Positions 8,664 to 17,868 of a stretch of DNA of 64,000 bases are shown here, in pieces. Numbering within the stretch: the stretch's first letter is position 1; each line of letters starts with the position of its first letter. A program made the position numbers and the translations under genes. The DNA lies in the NCBI GenBank assembly GCA_000381565.1, contig KB906724.1, positions 428,045 through 492,044 of the forward strand, given 5' to 3'. The notes under the pieces were generated by a model. It saw nothing but the letters and a program-made list of their open reading frames with translations, was not told the DNA's origin and did no database searches. This DNA is from Oxalobacteraceae bacterium AB_14 (GTDB lineage Bacteria; Pseudomonadota; Gammaproteobacteria; Burkholderiales; Burkholderiaceae_D).

Positions 8664-8748
8664 GGCTGAATCCCGGTAAATTCTATGTAAGAAGTTTGTT
8701 TGCGCTGGTGGCGCAGTGGCGACATGATACAGGGTCCGGGGCCAAGTC

Positions 8749-9675
8749 CTAGGCCAGGCCGCCGAAGCGGTCGAAGAAGGCCGGCTCGGCGGCGGGGGCT
8801 TGGACGTCCTCGCGGCGCAGCGTGGCGTCGATGTGCTGCTCGGCAGCGGCGTAGACGGCCTGGTAGATGGCGCGCGTCAGCTCATAGGCCAGCGCGCCCG
8901 GCCACGGCGTCGGCAGCAGCTCGACCGGCAGTTGCGGATCGTGCAGCTGCACCCGGCGGTAGGCGTGGATCAGCAAGGTGCGCACCACGTAGGCTTGCTG
9001 TGGCGCCAGTCCTCCTTCGGCCTCGGCCGCCTGCACCGCCGCCAGCAGCGGCTCGAACTGGGCGATGAATTGCTGGTAGCCCTGGGCCACGCCGCTCAGG
9101 TCCCAGCCGTCGGCCACCAGGTCGCTCAAGGCGCGGCCGCTGACCTGGCGCATGGCCTTGCCCTGCACCACGAACAGCTTGCCCGCCACCCCCAGCCGCT
9201 TGAGCAGCTCGTCGAGCGCCGGACCGTCGGCCGCCGGATGACCCATGATGCCGGGCGCGATCACGCTATAGCCTTCCCACAGCAACTCCTTGCGCACCGT
9301 GCTGCGCTCGGCCGCGTTGAGCGCGCCGTCGCCGTTGAGGATCAGGGTCCAGCTGCCGTCCCAGTGCACATTGAGCGGCGCGTAGATGCGGCGGTAGGCG
9401 TGCACAAAGCGCGCCATCGCCGGCGGCGTGATCGCGTAGGAACTGCGGCGGCCGTCGCGCTGCGCGCCCAGCCAGCCCTCCTGCGCCAGCCGGAACACCG
9501 AGGTGCGCAGCAGCCGGTCGTTGACGCCGAACGGCGCCAGCAGCTCGATCAGGCTGCCCAGCCACACCATGCCGCCGTGCGGCACGATGGCGTCGCCGAA
9601 GATGGTCACCACCAGCGATTTCGAGCGCGGCGGGTCGCTGGCCAAAAATCCGGTTATCCAGTCGTTGCAAGTCAT
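8749..9675 (-). CDS. paaX: PaaX-family transcriptional repressor of phenylacetate catabolism
   Basis: A 308-residue PaaX protein: an N-terminal winged helix ([19 protein letters not shown], about 40-58, then GRRSSYAIT), a central domain and a C-terminal PaaX_C region. In E. coli, PaaX represses the paa promoters and is released by phenylacetyl-CoA. The gene is divergent from paaA with 176 bp between starts, as expected for a local repressor. The ATG at 9675 was chosen over the GTG at 9699 because AAAGAG lies about nine bases upstream. Many Burkholderiales regulate paa genes with PaaR instead, so a PaaX here is worth noting. Confidence 0.93.
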   Translation of the reverse strand: MTCNDWITGFLASDPPRSKSLVVTIFGDAIVPHGGMVWLGSLIELLAPFGVNDRLLRTSVFRLAQEGWLGAQRDGRRSSYAITPPAMARFVHAYRRIYAPLNVHWDGSWTLILNGDGALNAAERSTVRKELLWEGYSVIAPGIMGHPAADGPALDELLKRLGVAGKLFVVQGKAMRQVSGRALSDLVADGWDLSGVAQGYQQFIAQFEPLLAAVQAAEAEGGLAPQQAYVVRTLLIHAYRRVQLHDPQLPVELLPTPWPGALAYELTRAIYQAVYAAAEQHIDATLRREDVQAPAAEPAFFDRFGGLA

Positions 9676-9768
9676 GGGCAGGCATCTCTTTCTATACACA
9701 CAAACAAGAGTTTACTTTGCCTGACCATCGGCGCAGCATTTATTTCACCGTCGTTGCCGATGGGATAC

Positions 9769-9779
9769 TGATTTGTGAT
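9769..9779 (+). promoter_or_regulatory. Possible PaaX operator upstream of paaA
   Basis: TGATTTGTGAT matches the TGATTCGYGWT core of the PaaX operator, as recalled from E. coli work, at all but one position. AGTCA at 9783-9787 forms an imperfect dyad with the TGATT half. The site lies between the divergent paaX and paaA genes and about 20 bp upstream of the best promoter candidate, so it could control both directions. Confidence 0.4.
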
Positions 9780-9796
9780 CTGAGTCAAGAAAAGCG

Positions 9797-9825
9797 TAGT
9801 CAAACCAAAATATGTATCGTATTAT
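9797..9825 (+). promoter_or_regulatory. Candidate sigma70 promoter of the paa operon
   Basis: TAGTCA (9797-9802) and TATTAT (9820-9825) are separated by 17 bp and match the -35 and -10 consensus at four and five of six positions. Transcription would start near 9832, just before the AGGAG ribosome-binding site of paaA at 9841-9845. The stretch is AT-rich compared with its surroundings. Confidence 0.4.
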
Positions 9826-9851
9826 TGGCCATCAGCGATGAGGAGACAGCG

Positions 9852-10841
<990 letters not shown>

Positions 10842-10845
10842 CGGG

Positions 10846-10920
10846 TCATTCCCGCGCACGCGGGAATCCATAGGCCGCGTGCGACACCCAATCAGCATGG
10901 ATTCCCGCCTGCGCGGGAAC
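10846..10920. repeat. REP-like double palindrome between paaA and paaB
   Basis: Two hairpins, ATTCCCGC-GCAC-GCGGGAAT (10848-10867) and ATTCCCGC-CTGC-GCGGGAA (10901-10919), in opposite orientation, joined by a spacer whose flanks GGAATCCAT and ATGGATTCC are also complementary. This is the arrangement of a BIME-like unit. Related units lie at 19113-19166, 40296-40316 and 57031-57096. In the mRNA it would form strong stem-loops immediately downstream of paaA and could protect that part of the transcript from 3' exonucleases. Confidence 0.85.
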
Positions 10921-10934
10921 GATAAGGAGATGAT

Positions 10935-11219
10935 ATGAGCAAAGAATGGCCACTGTGGGAAGTCTTCATCCGCAGCCAGCACGGGCTGGCGCACAAGCAC
11001 GTCGGCAGCCTGCACGCGCCGGACGCCGAAATGGCGGTCAACAACGCGCGCGATGTCTACACCCGCCGCAATGAAGGCGTCAGCATCTGGGTGGTGCGCG
11101 CGGCCGATATCGTCGCCAGCAGCCCTGGCGACAAGGGTGCGCTGTTCGAACCGTCCAACAGCAAGGTGTACCGCCACCCGACCTTCTTCCCGATGCCGGA
11201 AGAAGTCAAGAACCTGTAA
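10935..11219 (+). CDS. paaB: 1,2-phenylacetyl-CoA epoxidase, subunit PaaB
   Basis: A 94-residue PaaB protein, the small bridging subunit of the phenylacetyl-CoA epoxidase that helps hold PaaAC heterodimers together. The family signature WPLWEVFIRSQHGLAHKHVG occupies the N-terminus and a DVYTRRNEGVSIWVV segment the middle. AAGGAG precedes the ATG. It follows the REP element and precedes paaC by 12 bp. Confidence 0.95.
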   Translation: MSKEWPLWEVFIRSQHGLAHKHVGSLHAPDAEMAVNNARDVYTRRNEGVSIWVVRAADIVASSPGDKGALFEPSNSKVYRHPTFFPMPEEVKNL

Positions 11220-11231
11220 GCGGAGTCCATC

Positions 11232-11984
11232 GTGCAAAACAAGGTAAATTATTTGCTGCGCCTGGGCGACAACGCCCTGATCCTGAGCCAGCAGCTGTCG
11301 CAGCTGTGCGGCAAGGGCCCGGCGCTGGAAGAGGACATGGCGCTGACCAACGTCGCGCTGGACCTGCTGGGCCAGACCCGCCTGTGGTACGAGTACGCGG
11401 GCGAACTGGAAGGCGCCGGCCGCGACGAGGACAAGCTGGCCTACCACCGCGACGCCCACGACTTCAAGAACTGCCTGCTGCTGGAGCAACCGAACGGCAA
11501 CTACGCCGACACCATGGTGCGCCAGTTCTTCTTCGATTGCTGGCACTACTTCCTGATCGTCGGCCTGACGCGCAGCAGCGACACCCGCATCGCCGCCATC
11601 GCCGGGAAATCGCTGAAGGAAGTGACCTACCACCTGCGCCGCAGCGGCGATCTTGTCGTGCGCCTGGGCGACGGCACGGACGTCAGCCACGCCAAGACGC
11701 AAGCGGCGGTCAACGAACTGTGGATGTACAGCGGCGAAGTATTCGCCTACGACGCCATCGATGAAGCGATGGTGGCCGACGGCGCGGCCCCGGCCGCAGC
11801 CGACCTGCGCGCGCAATGGCTGGCGCACGTGGCCGAGATCCTGGGCGAAGCGACGCTGAGCATGCCGCCGGCCGACGCCTGGATGCAAAGCGGCGGCAAG
11901 CAAGGCCGCCACAGCGAGCACCTGGGCTACATCCTGGCCGAGATGCAGTTCCTGCAGCGCGCCTATCCCGGCGCCACCTGGTAA
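11232..11984 (+). CDS. paaC: 1,2-phenylacetyl-CoA epoxidase, structural subunit PaaC
   Basis: A 250-residue ferritin-fold subunit that pairs with PaaA; in the known structure it lacks a functional di-iron site and has a structural role. Family features are LLRLGDNALILSQQLSQLCG at the start, ALDLLGQTRLWYEYA near residue 45 and the EMQFLQRAYPGATW C-terminus. It begins with GTG, preceded by GCGGAG. It sits between paaB and paaD with gaps of about ten bases, which fits a single polycistron. Confidence 0.94.
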   Translation: MQNKVNYLLRLGDNALILSQQLSQLCGKGPALEEDMALTNVALDLLGQTRLWYEYAGELEGAGRDEDKLAYHRDAHDFKNCLLLEQPNGNYADTMVRQFFFDCWHYFLIVGLTRSSDTRIAAIAGKSLKEVTYHLRRSGDLVVRLGDGTDVSHAKTQAAVNELWMYSGEVFAYDAIDEAMVADGAAPAAADLRAQWLAHVAEILGEATLSMPPADAWMQSGGKQGRHSEHLGYILAEMQFLQRAYPGATW

Positions 11985-11994
11985 GAGGCCCGCG

Positions 11995-12564
11995 ATGACC
12001 ACCACCTCCGAGACCGTCACTCCCGCGAAAGCGGGCCGGGACGCCGTACCGGTCCATGCCGAGCAAATCTGGGCCTGGCTCTCCGAGGTCTCCGACCCCG
12101 AAATCCCGGTCATCTCGATCGTCGACCTGGGCATCGTGCGCGACGTGCAGCTGGCCGCCGACGGCGCCTGCACCGTCACCATCACGCCGACCTATTCCGG
12201 CTGCCCGGCGATGCAGGTGATCGCCGACGCCATCACCGAGGCCCTGCGCGCCCACGGCCTGCAAGACGTGCGCCTGCAAAACCAGCTGTCGCCCGCCTGG
12301 ACCACCGACTGGATGAGCGACGAGGGCAAGGCCAAGCTGAAAGGCTACGGCATCGCCCCGCCGGCGCAGCAGGTGATCGACATCAGCGGCCTGCATGCCG
12401 GCGCCGCCATCTCGCGCCGCGCGCAGCCGCGCCTGACGGTGGCCTGTCCCAACTGCGGTTCGCAGCACACCGAAATCACCAGCCAGTTCGGCTCCACGCC
12501 CTGCAAGGCCTTGTACAAATGCCTGGACTGCCGCGAGCCCTTCGACTACTTCAAGTGCCACTAA
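11995..12564 (+). CDS. paaD: PaaD, iron-sulfur maturation protein of phenylacetyl-CoA epoxidase
   Basis: A 189-residue protein with a MIP18/DUF59 domain (about 20-105: WLSEVSDPEIPVISIVDLGI) and a C-terminal zinc-ribbon-like segment with CPNCGSQHTE and CLDCREPF, ending FDYFKCH. PaaD is needed for active epoxidase and probably helps load iron-sulfur clusters into PaaE. The first 19 residues are unusual: residues 8-13 (VTPAKA) are encoded by a REP-like hairpin (12015-12035) lying in frame. A start after this segment is possible only by using a non-ATG codon, so the insert is probably translated. Confidence 0.92.
   Translation: MTTTSETVTPAKAGRDAVPVHAEQIWAWLSEVSDPEIPVISIVDLGIVRDVQLAADGACTVTITPTYSGCPAMQVIADAITEALRAHGLQDVRLQNQLSPAWTTDWMSDEGKAKLKGYGIAPPAQQVIDISGLHAGAAISRRAQPRLTVACPNCGSQHTEITSQFGSTPCKALYKCLDCREPFDYFKCH
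12015..12035. repeat. REP-like hairpin inside the paaD reading frame
   Basis: CGTCACTCCCGCGAAAGCGGG resembles the head of the REP elements elsewhere in the window (GTCATTCCCGC...GCGGGAATGAC). CCCGC (12022-12026) and GCGGG (12031-12035) enclose a GAAA tetraloop. The right-hand half is diverged. It encodes VTPAKAG, the peptide commonly produced when this kind of repeat is read through. Confidence 0.65.
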
Positions 12565-12571
12565 AAAGATC

Positions 12572-13651
12572 ATGAGCAAATTCCACCCGCTGACCGTCTC
12601 GCAAGTGCGCAATGAAACGCGCGACACCATCGCCGTCACCTTCGCCGTGCCGCCCGAGCTGCAGGACAGCTTCAAGTTCCAGCAAGGCCAGCACCTGACT
12701 CTGCGCACCCAGATCGGCGACGAAGACGTGCGCCGCTCGTACTCGATCTGCTCCGCCGTGCAGGAGGGCGCGCTGCGCGTGGCCATCAAGCGCACCCAGG
12801 GCGGGCTGTTCTCCAGCTGGGCCAACGACACCATCAAGCCCGGCATCACGCTCGACGTGATGCCGCCGATGGGCCACTTCAACGTGCCGCTGGACGCCGC
12901 CAACCGCAAGCACTACCTGGCCTTCGCCGCCGGCAGCGGCATCACGCCCATCCTGTCGATCATCAAGACCACGCTGGCGGCCGAGCCGCACAGCCGCTTC
13001 ACGCTCTTCTACGGCAACCGCGCCTCGTCGTCGGTGATCTTCAAGGACGAGCTGTCCGACCTGAAGGACACCTACATGGAGCGCCTCAAGCTGGCCTACG
13101 TGATGAGCCGCGAGCAGCAGGACATCGAACTGTTCAACGGCCGCATCACCAAGGAGAAGGCGGCGCAGTTCCTCAAGCACTGGGTGCGGGCGGAAGACAT
13201 CGACGTCGCCTTCATCTGCGGCCCGGAAGACATGATGCTCGGCGTCTCGGAAGCGCTGCAGGAAGCCGGCATGCCGAAGTCGCAGATCAAGATCGAGCTG
13301 TTCGCCGCCAGCATCCCCAAGCACCAGCACAAGCCGCGCGCCATCGACCCGCAAGCGGGCCGCCACGAAACCGAAGTCACGGTTATCCTGGACGGCAACG
13401 CCACCAGCTTCACCATGGACCAGGACAAAGAATCGCTGCTCGACGCGGGCCTCAAGGCCGGCATCGACATGCGCTACTCCTGCAAGGGCGGCGTGTGCTC
13501 CACCTGCCGCTGCAAGCTGCTCGAAGGTAAAGTGGACATGGACGTCAACTACGCGCTGGAAGACTACGAGATCGCGCGCGGCTATGTGCTGAGCTGCCAG
13601 AGCTTCCCCATCACCGACAAGGTCGTTATCGACTTCGACCAGGCCGAATAA
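12572..13651 (+). CDS. paaE: 1,2-phenylacetyl-CoA epoxidase, reductase subunit PaaE
   Basis: A 359-residue NAD(P)H-dependent reductase that passes electrons to the PaaA di-iron centre. It has an FAD-binding domain (RRSYSICSAV at about 50-60), an NAD(P)-binding domain (AAGSGITPILSIIKTTL, FICGPEDMM) and a C-terminal plant-type [2Fe-2S] ferredoxin domain with C304, C309, C312 and C342 (CKGGVCSTCRC ... LSCQS). The order FAD-NAD-2Fe2S is that of the PaaE/phenol-hydroxylase reductase class. The gene starts eight bases after paaD. Confidence 0.95.
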   Translation: MSKFHPLTVSQVRNETRDTIAVTFAVPPELQDSFKFQQGQHLTLRTQIGDEDVRRSYSICSAVQEGALRVAIKRTQGGLFSSWANDTIKPGITLDVMPPMGHFNVPLDAANRKHYLAFAAGSGITPILSIIKTTLAAEPHSRFTLFYGNRASSSVIFKDELSDLKDTYMERLKLAYVMSREQQDIELFNGRITKEKAAQFLKHWVRAEDIDVAFICGPEDMMLGVSEALQEAGMPKSQIKIELFAASIPKHQHKPRAIDPQAGRHETEVTVILDGNATSFTMDQDKESLLDAGLKAGIDMRYSCKGGVCSTCRCKLLEGKVDMDVNYALEDYEIARGYVLSCQSFPITDKVVIDFDQAE

Positions 13652-13674
13652 AAAAACATCCCACCGGAGACGCC

Positions 13675-14475
13675 ATGAACTACGAGAACATCCTCTTCGA
13701 CATCACCGACGGCGTCGCCACGCTGACGCTGAACCGCCCCGATAAGCTCAACAGCTTCACCCAGGCCATGCACGAGGAAGTGCGCCACGCCATGCACAAG
13801 GTCAGCCACGACAAGAGCGTGCGCGTGTTCGTGCTGACCGGCGCCGGCCGCGGCTTCTGCGCCGGCCAGGACCTGTCGGACCGTTCGGTGGAGCCGGGCG
13901 CTCAGGGTTTCAAATCTGTCGACCTGGGCGACTCGGTGGAGAAGAACTACGCGCCGCTGGTGCTGGCGCTGCGCGCCTTGCCGATGCCGGTGATCTGCGC
14001 CGTCAACGGCGTGGCCGCCGGCGCCGGCGCCAACATCGCGCTGGCCTGCGACATCGTGCTGGCCGCCAAATCGGCGTCCTTCGTCGAAGTGTTCTGCAAA
14101 CTGGGACTGATCCCCGACACCGGCGGCACCTACTTCCTGCCACGCCTGATCGGCAGCGCGCGCGCCATGGGCCTGGCCATGCTGGGCGATAAGCTCAGCG
14201 CCGAAAAAGCCGAGTCCTGGGGCCTGATCTGGAAGGCCGTGCCGGACGACGAGCTGGCCGCGGAAACGCAGGCGATGGCGCGCCACTTCGCCACCGCGCC
14301 GACCAAGGGCCTGGCCTTCACCAAACAAGCCTTGCATTGCAGCCCGCACAATTCTCTGCAGCAGCAGCTGGCGCTGGAATGCGAAATGATGAGCGAACTG
14401 GGTCGCAGCGACGACTACCGCGAGGGCGTGGCCGCCTTCATGGAAAAGCGCGCGCCGCAATTCAAGGGGAAATAA
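13675..14475 (+). CDS. paaG: 2-(1,2-epoxy-1,2-dihydrophenyl)acetyl-CoA isomerase PaaG
   Basis: A 266-residue crotonase-fold enzyme that isomerises the phenylacetyl-CoA epoxide to oxepin-CoA. The features that favour PaaG over PaaF are AGQDLSDR (about 63-70) and the active-site GLIPDTGGTYFLPRLIG stretch with its Asp (D147 by count). The oxyanion-hole residues lie in GRGFCAGQDL and NGVAAGAGANIAL. It is the only crotonase-family gene in the operon. It is followed by paaH with a one-base gap. Confidence 0.93.
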   Translation: MNYENILFDITDGVATLTLNRPDKLNSFTQAMHEEVRHAMHKVSHDKSVRVFVLTGAGRGFCAGQDLSDRSVEPGAQGFKSVDLGDSVEKNYAPLVLALRALPMPVICAVNGVAAGAGANIALACDIVLAAKSASFVEVFCKLGLIPDTGGTYFLPRLIGSARAMGLAMLGDKLSAEKAESWGLIWKAVPDDELAAETQAMARHFATAPTKGLAFTKQALHCSPHNSLQQQLALECEMMSELGRSDDYREGVAAFMEKRAPQFKGK

Positions 14476-14476
14476 G

Positions 14477-16069
14477 ATGGCAGCACTTCATACCGACCGC
14501 GCGGTCGCCGTCATCGGCAGCGGCGCCATGGGCGCCGGCATCGCGCAGGTGGCGGCCGTCGCCGGCTACACCGTCAAGCTGTTCGACACCCGGCCGGAAG
14601 CCGTGGCCAAGGCCATGTCCGACATCGCCGCCGCGCTGAACAAGCTGGTGGCCAAGGAGCGCATGAGCGCCGTCGACTGCGCCGCGGCCATCGCCCGCGT
14701 GCAGGCGGCCATCACGCTCAACGACATCGCCGGCTCCGCGCTGGTGGTCGAGGCCATCGTCGAAAACCTCGACGTCAAGCGCGGCCTGTTCGCCGAGCTG
14801 GAAACCATCGTGGCCGACGACTGCATCCTGGCCACCAACACCTCGTCGATCTCGGTCACCGCCATCGCCGCCAAGCTGCGCGTGCCGGCGCGGCTGGTCG
14901 GCATGCACTTCTTCAATCCGGTGCCCTTGATGGCGCTGGTCGAAGTGATCAGCGGCCTGGCCACCGACGCCGCCGTCGCGCAAACCGTGGTCGACACCGC
15001 CGCCGCGTGGGGCAAGCAGCCGGTGCACGCCAAGTCCACGCCGGGCTTCATCGTCAACCGCGTGGCGCGTCCGTTCTACGCCGAAGGCTGGCGCCTGCTG
15101 AACGAGCAGGCCGCCGACGCCGCCACCATCGACGCCGTCATGCGCGATTGCGGCGGCTTCCGCATGGGCCCCTTCGAGCTGATGGACCTGATCGGCCACG
15201 ACGTCAATTTCTCGGTCACGCAATCGGTGTTCAACGCCTACTTCAACGATCCGCGCTTTACGCCGTCGGTGCTGCAGCAGGAGATGGTCAACGCCGGCTT
15301 CCTCGGCCGCAAATCGGGCCGCGGCTTCTACCACTATGGCGACGCCGCCCCCGCCATGCCGCAGCCGCAGGCGGAGGCCGCGCAGCCGAAGCCGGACTTC
15401 GCCAGCTACACCATCGAGCCGGGTGCTGCGGTCGGCCCATCGCATGCGATCGGCGGTGCGGTGTGCGACGCGCTGGCGGCCCGCCTGCGCGCTTCCGGCA
15501 TCAACATCTCGCACCGCAAGACGCCGGAAGTGCGCAACCACGTGGCCGGCACCGACGACGCGCCGGCGTTCCACTGCAACGGCGCGGCCATCTACCTGAC
15601 CGACGGTCGCAGCGCCACCCAGCGCGCGCACGACAGCCATCATCCGGACACGGTGCTGTTCGACCTGGCGCTGGACTACGCCACCGCCAAGCGCATCGCC
15701 GTCAGCTGCGCGGACCAGTGCTCGCCGGCGGCCTTCAACGCCGTGGTGGGCCTGTTCCAGGCGGCCGGCTTCACCGTCACGCGGCTGGACGACGTGCCCG
15801 GCCTGGCCGTCATGCGCACCGTCGCCATGCTGGCCAACGAGGCGGCGGACGCTGTCAACCAGGGCGTCTGCAGCGCGTCGGCGGCGGACATCGCCATGCA
15901 GAAGGGCGTCAACTATCCACGCGGCCCGCTGGCCTGGGCGGATGCGGTGGGCATCGGCCAGATCGTCGCCGTTCTGTCCAACCTGGCCGCAGGCTACGGC
16001 GAGGACCGCTACCGCGTGTCGCCGCTGCTGCGCCGCAAGCAGGCAGCGGGAGGGCGCTTCCATGACTAG
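14477..16069 (+). CDS. paaH: 3-hydroxyadipyl-CoA dehydrogenase PaaH
   Basis: A 530-residue NAD+-dependent 3-hydroxyacyl-CoA dehydrogenase acting on 3-hydroxyadipyl-CoA in the lower phenylacetate pathway. An N-terminal Rossmann domain with GSGAMGAGIAQ (14-24) is followed by the catalytic MHFFNPVPLM and PGFIVNRV segments, then a second C-terminal 3HCDH domain (about 390-500, LANEAADAVNQGV and KGVNYPRGPLAWAD), as in the long PaaH type. It starts one base after paaG and its end overlaps paaI by eight bases. Confidence 0.94.
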   Translation: MAALHTDRAVAVIGSGAMGAGIAQVAAVAGYTVKLFDTRPEAVAKAMSDIAAALNKLVAKERMSAVDCAAAIARVQAAITLNDIAGSALVVEAIVENLDVKRGLFAELETIVADDCILATNTSSISVTAIAAKLRVPARLVGMHFFNPVPLMALVEVISGLATDAAVAQTVVDTAAAWGKQPVHAKSTPGFIVNRVARPFYAEGWRLLNEQAADAATIDAVMRDCGGFRMGPFELMDLIGHDVNFSVTQSVFNAYFNDPRFTPSVLQQEMVNAGFLGRKSGRGFYHYGDAAPAMPQPQAEAAQPKPDFASYTIEPGAAVGPSHAIGGAVCDALAARLRASGINISHRKTPEVRNHVAGTDDAPAFHCNGAAIYLTDGRSATQRAHDSHHPDTVLFDLALDYATAKRIAVSCADQCSPAAFNAVVGLFQAAGFTVTRLDDVPGLAVMRTVAMLANEAADAVNQGVCSASAADIAMQKGVNYPRGPLAWADAVGIGQIVAVLSNLAAGYGEDRYRVSPLLRRKQAAGGRFHD

Positions 16070-16535
16070 GACCGCCATGCTGGCCTCCGCGCTCAACGTC
16101 GAAGAAGCGCAGGCGCTGGCGCAAGCCGTCGGCGCCGCCATGTTCGAGAGCGACCCGGCCTCGCAGGGACTGGGCATGAAGATCGACGCCATCGCGCCCG
16201 GTCACGCCCGCATGTCGATGCCGGTGCGCGCCGACATGTTGAACGGCCATGGCAGCTGCCACGGCGGCTTCATTTTCGCGCTGGCCGACAGCGCCTTCGC
16301 CTTCGCCTGCAATAGCCACAACCTGACCACGGTGGGCGCGGCCTGCACCATCGACTACCTTGCGCCCGCCCGCCTGCACGACGTGCTGACCGCCGACGCC
16401 ACCGAGCAGGCGCTGGCCGGCAAGAGCGGCGTCTACGACGTCAAGGTCACCAACCAGGACGGCCGCACCGTCGCGCTGTTCCGGGGCAAGTCGCACCGGG
16501 TCAGCGGTCATATCCTGCCGCAGCACGCCGAGTAA
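16062..16535 (+). CDS. paaI: Hydroxyphenylacetyl-CoA thioesterase PaaI
   Basis: A 157-residue hot-dog-fold thioesterase of the PaaI group. The family motif NGHGSCHGGFIFALADSAFA covers 61-80 and contains the catalytic Asp (D76). In E. coli PaaI releases CoA from ring-hydroxylated phenylacetyl-CoAs and is thought to rescue CoA trapped in dead-end products. The ATG at 16062 lies inside the last codons of paaH (overlap ATGACTAG), which suggests translational coupling. A second ATG at 16077 is possible. Confidence 0.93.
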   Translation: MTRTAMLASALNVEEAQALAQAVGAAMFESDPASQGLGMKIDAIAPGHARMSMPVRADMLNGHGSCHGGFIFALADSAFAFACNSHNLTTVGAACTIDYLAPARLHDVLTADATEQALAGKSGVYDVKVTNQDGRTVALFRGKSHRVSGHILPQHAE

Positions 16536-16548
16536 CGAGGAGACACCG

Positions 16549-17859
16549 ATGGTTCAACGCATCCCCGCGCCGTCCGATCTGGAGCCGATCGAACGCGCCA
16601 GCAAGGACGAGCTGCAAGCGCTGCAACTGGAGCGCATGAAGTGGTCGCTCAAGCACGCCTACGACAACGTCGCGCACTACCGCGCCGCGTTCGACGCCGC
16701 CGGCGTCCATCCAGGCGACCTGCACACGCTGGCCGACCTGGCCAAGTTCCCGTTCACCGGCAAGAAGGAATTGCGCGACAACTACCCGTTCGGCATGTTC
16801 GCCGTGCCGCAGGAGCAGGTGGTGCGCGTGCACGCCTCCAGCGGCACCACCGGCAAGCCGACCGTGGTCGGCTACACGCAGAACGACATCGACACCTGGG
16901 CCAACGTGGTGGCGCGTTCGATCCGCGCCGCCGGCGGACGGCGCGGCGACATGGTGCACATCTCCTACGGCTACGGCCTGTTCACCGGCGGCCTGGGTGC
17001 CCACTACGGCGCCGAGCGGCTGGGCTGCACGGTGATCCCGATGTCCGGCGGCCAGACCGAAAAGCAGGTGCAGCTGATCGAGGACTTCAAGCCGTCCATC
17101 ATCATGGTCACGCCGTCGTACATGTTGAACATCATCGAGGAGTTCCAGCGCCAGGGACTTGACCCCGCCGCCAGCTCGCTCAAGGTGGGCATCTTCGGCG
17201 CCGAACCGTGGACCGACGCCATGCGCAGGGAGATCGAACAACGCGCCGGCATCGACGCGGTGGACATCTACGGCCTGTCCGAAGTGATGGGCCCCGGCGT
17301 CGCCAGCGAGTGCATCGAGAGCAAGGACGGCCCGGTGATCTGGGAAGACCATTTCTACCCCGAGATCATCGACCCCGAAACCGGCGAGGTGCTGCCGGAC
17401 GGCGAGGAGGGCGAGCTGGTATTCACCTCGCTGAGCAAGGAAGCGCTGCCCATCATCCGCTACCGCACGCGCGACCTCACGCGGCTGCTGCCGGCCACTT
17501 CGCGCTCGATGCGCCGCATCGGCAAGATCACCGGCCGCTCGGACGACATGCTGATCATCCGCGGCGTGAACGTGTTCCCGTCGCAGATCGAAGAACTGAT
17601 ACTCAAGATGCCGAAACTGGCGCCGCAATACCAGCTGGTGATCAGCCGCGACGGCCACCTCGACAAACTGGACGTGCTGGCCGAGCTGCGGCCGGGCGTC
17701 GCCGCCGGCGAGACCGAAGCGTTGGCGCGCGAGCTTGAGCACCACATCAAAACCTATGTCGGCGTCACCACCAAGGTGCGCCTGCTGGCCCCCAACGGCA
17801 TCGAGCGCACATTGACGGGCAAGGCCCGCCGCGTGGTCGACCAGCGCCCAAAAACTTAA
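16549..17859 (+). CDS. paaK: Phenylacetate-CoA ligase PaaK
   Basis: A 436-residue AMP-forming ligase that activates phenylacetate to phenylacetyl-CoA, the entry step of the pathway. The P-loop-like adenylation motif SSGTTGKPT is at 98-106; YGLSEVMGPG and the RTRDLTR and GRSDDMLIIRGVNVFPSQIE segments are the A7-A8-type motifs. GAGGAG-type spacing precedes the ATG. Length is normal. Cytoplasmic. Confidence 0.96.
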   Translation: MVQRIPAPSDLEPIERASKDELQALQLERMKWSLKHAYDNVAHYRAAFDAAGVHPGDLHTLADLAKFPFTGKKELRDNYPFGMFAVPQEQVVRVHASSGTTGKPTVVGYTQNDIDTWANVVARSIRAAGGRRGDMVHISYGYGLFTGGLGAHYGAERLGCTVIPMSGGQTEKQVQLIEDFKPSIIMVTPSYMLNIIEEFQRQGLDPAASSLKVGIFGAEPWTDAMRREIEQRAGIDAVDIYGLSEVMGPGVASECIESKDGPVIWEDHFYPEIIDPETGEVLPDGEEGELVFTSLSKEALPIIRYRTRDLTRLLPATSRSMRRIGKITGRSDDMLIIRGVNVFPSQIEELILKMPKLAPQYQLVISRDGHLDKLDVLAELRPGVAAGETEALARELEHHIKTYVGVTTKVRLLAPNGIERTLTGKARRVVDQRPKT

Positions 17860-17868
17860 GGAGATTAC

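Noticed and set aside
9717..9851. N-terminal extension of PaaA from 9717
   Set aside because: The 45 extra codons lie in the paaX-paaA promoter region and are not similar to PaaA. AGGAG before ATG 9852 fixes the start.
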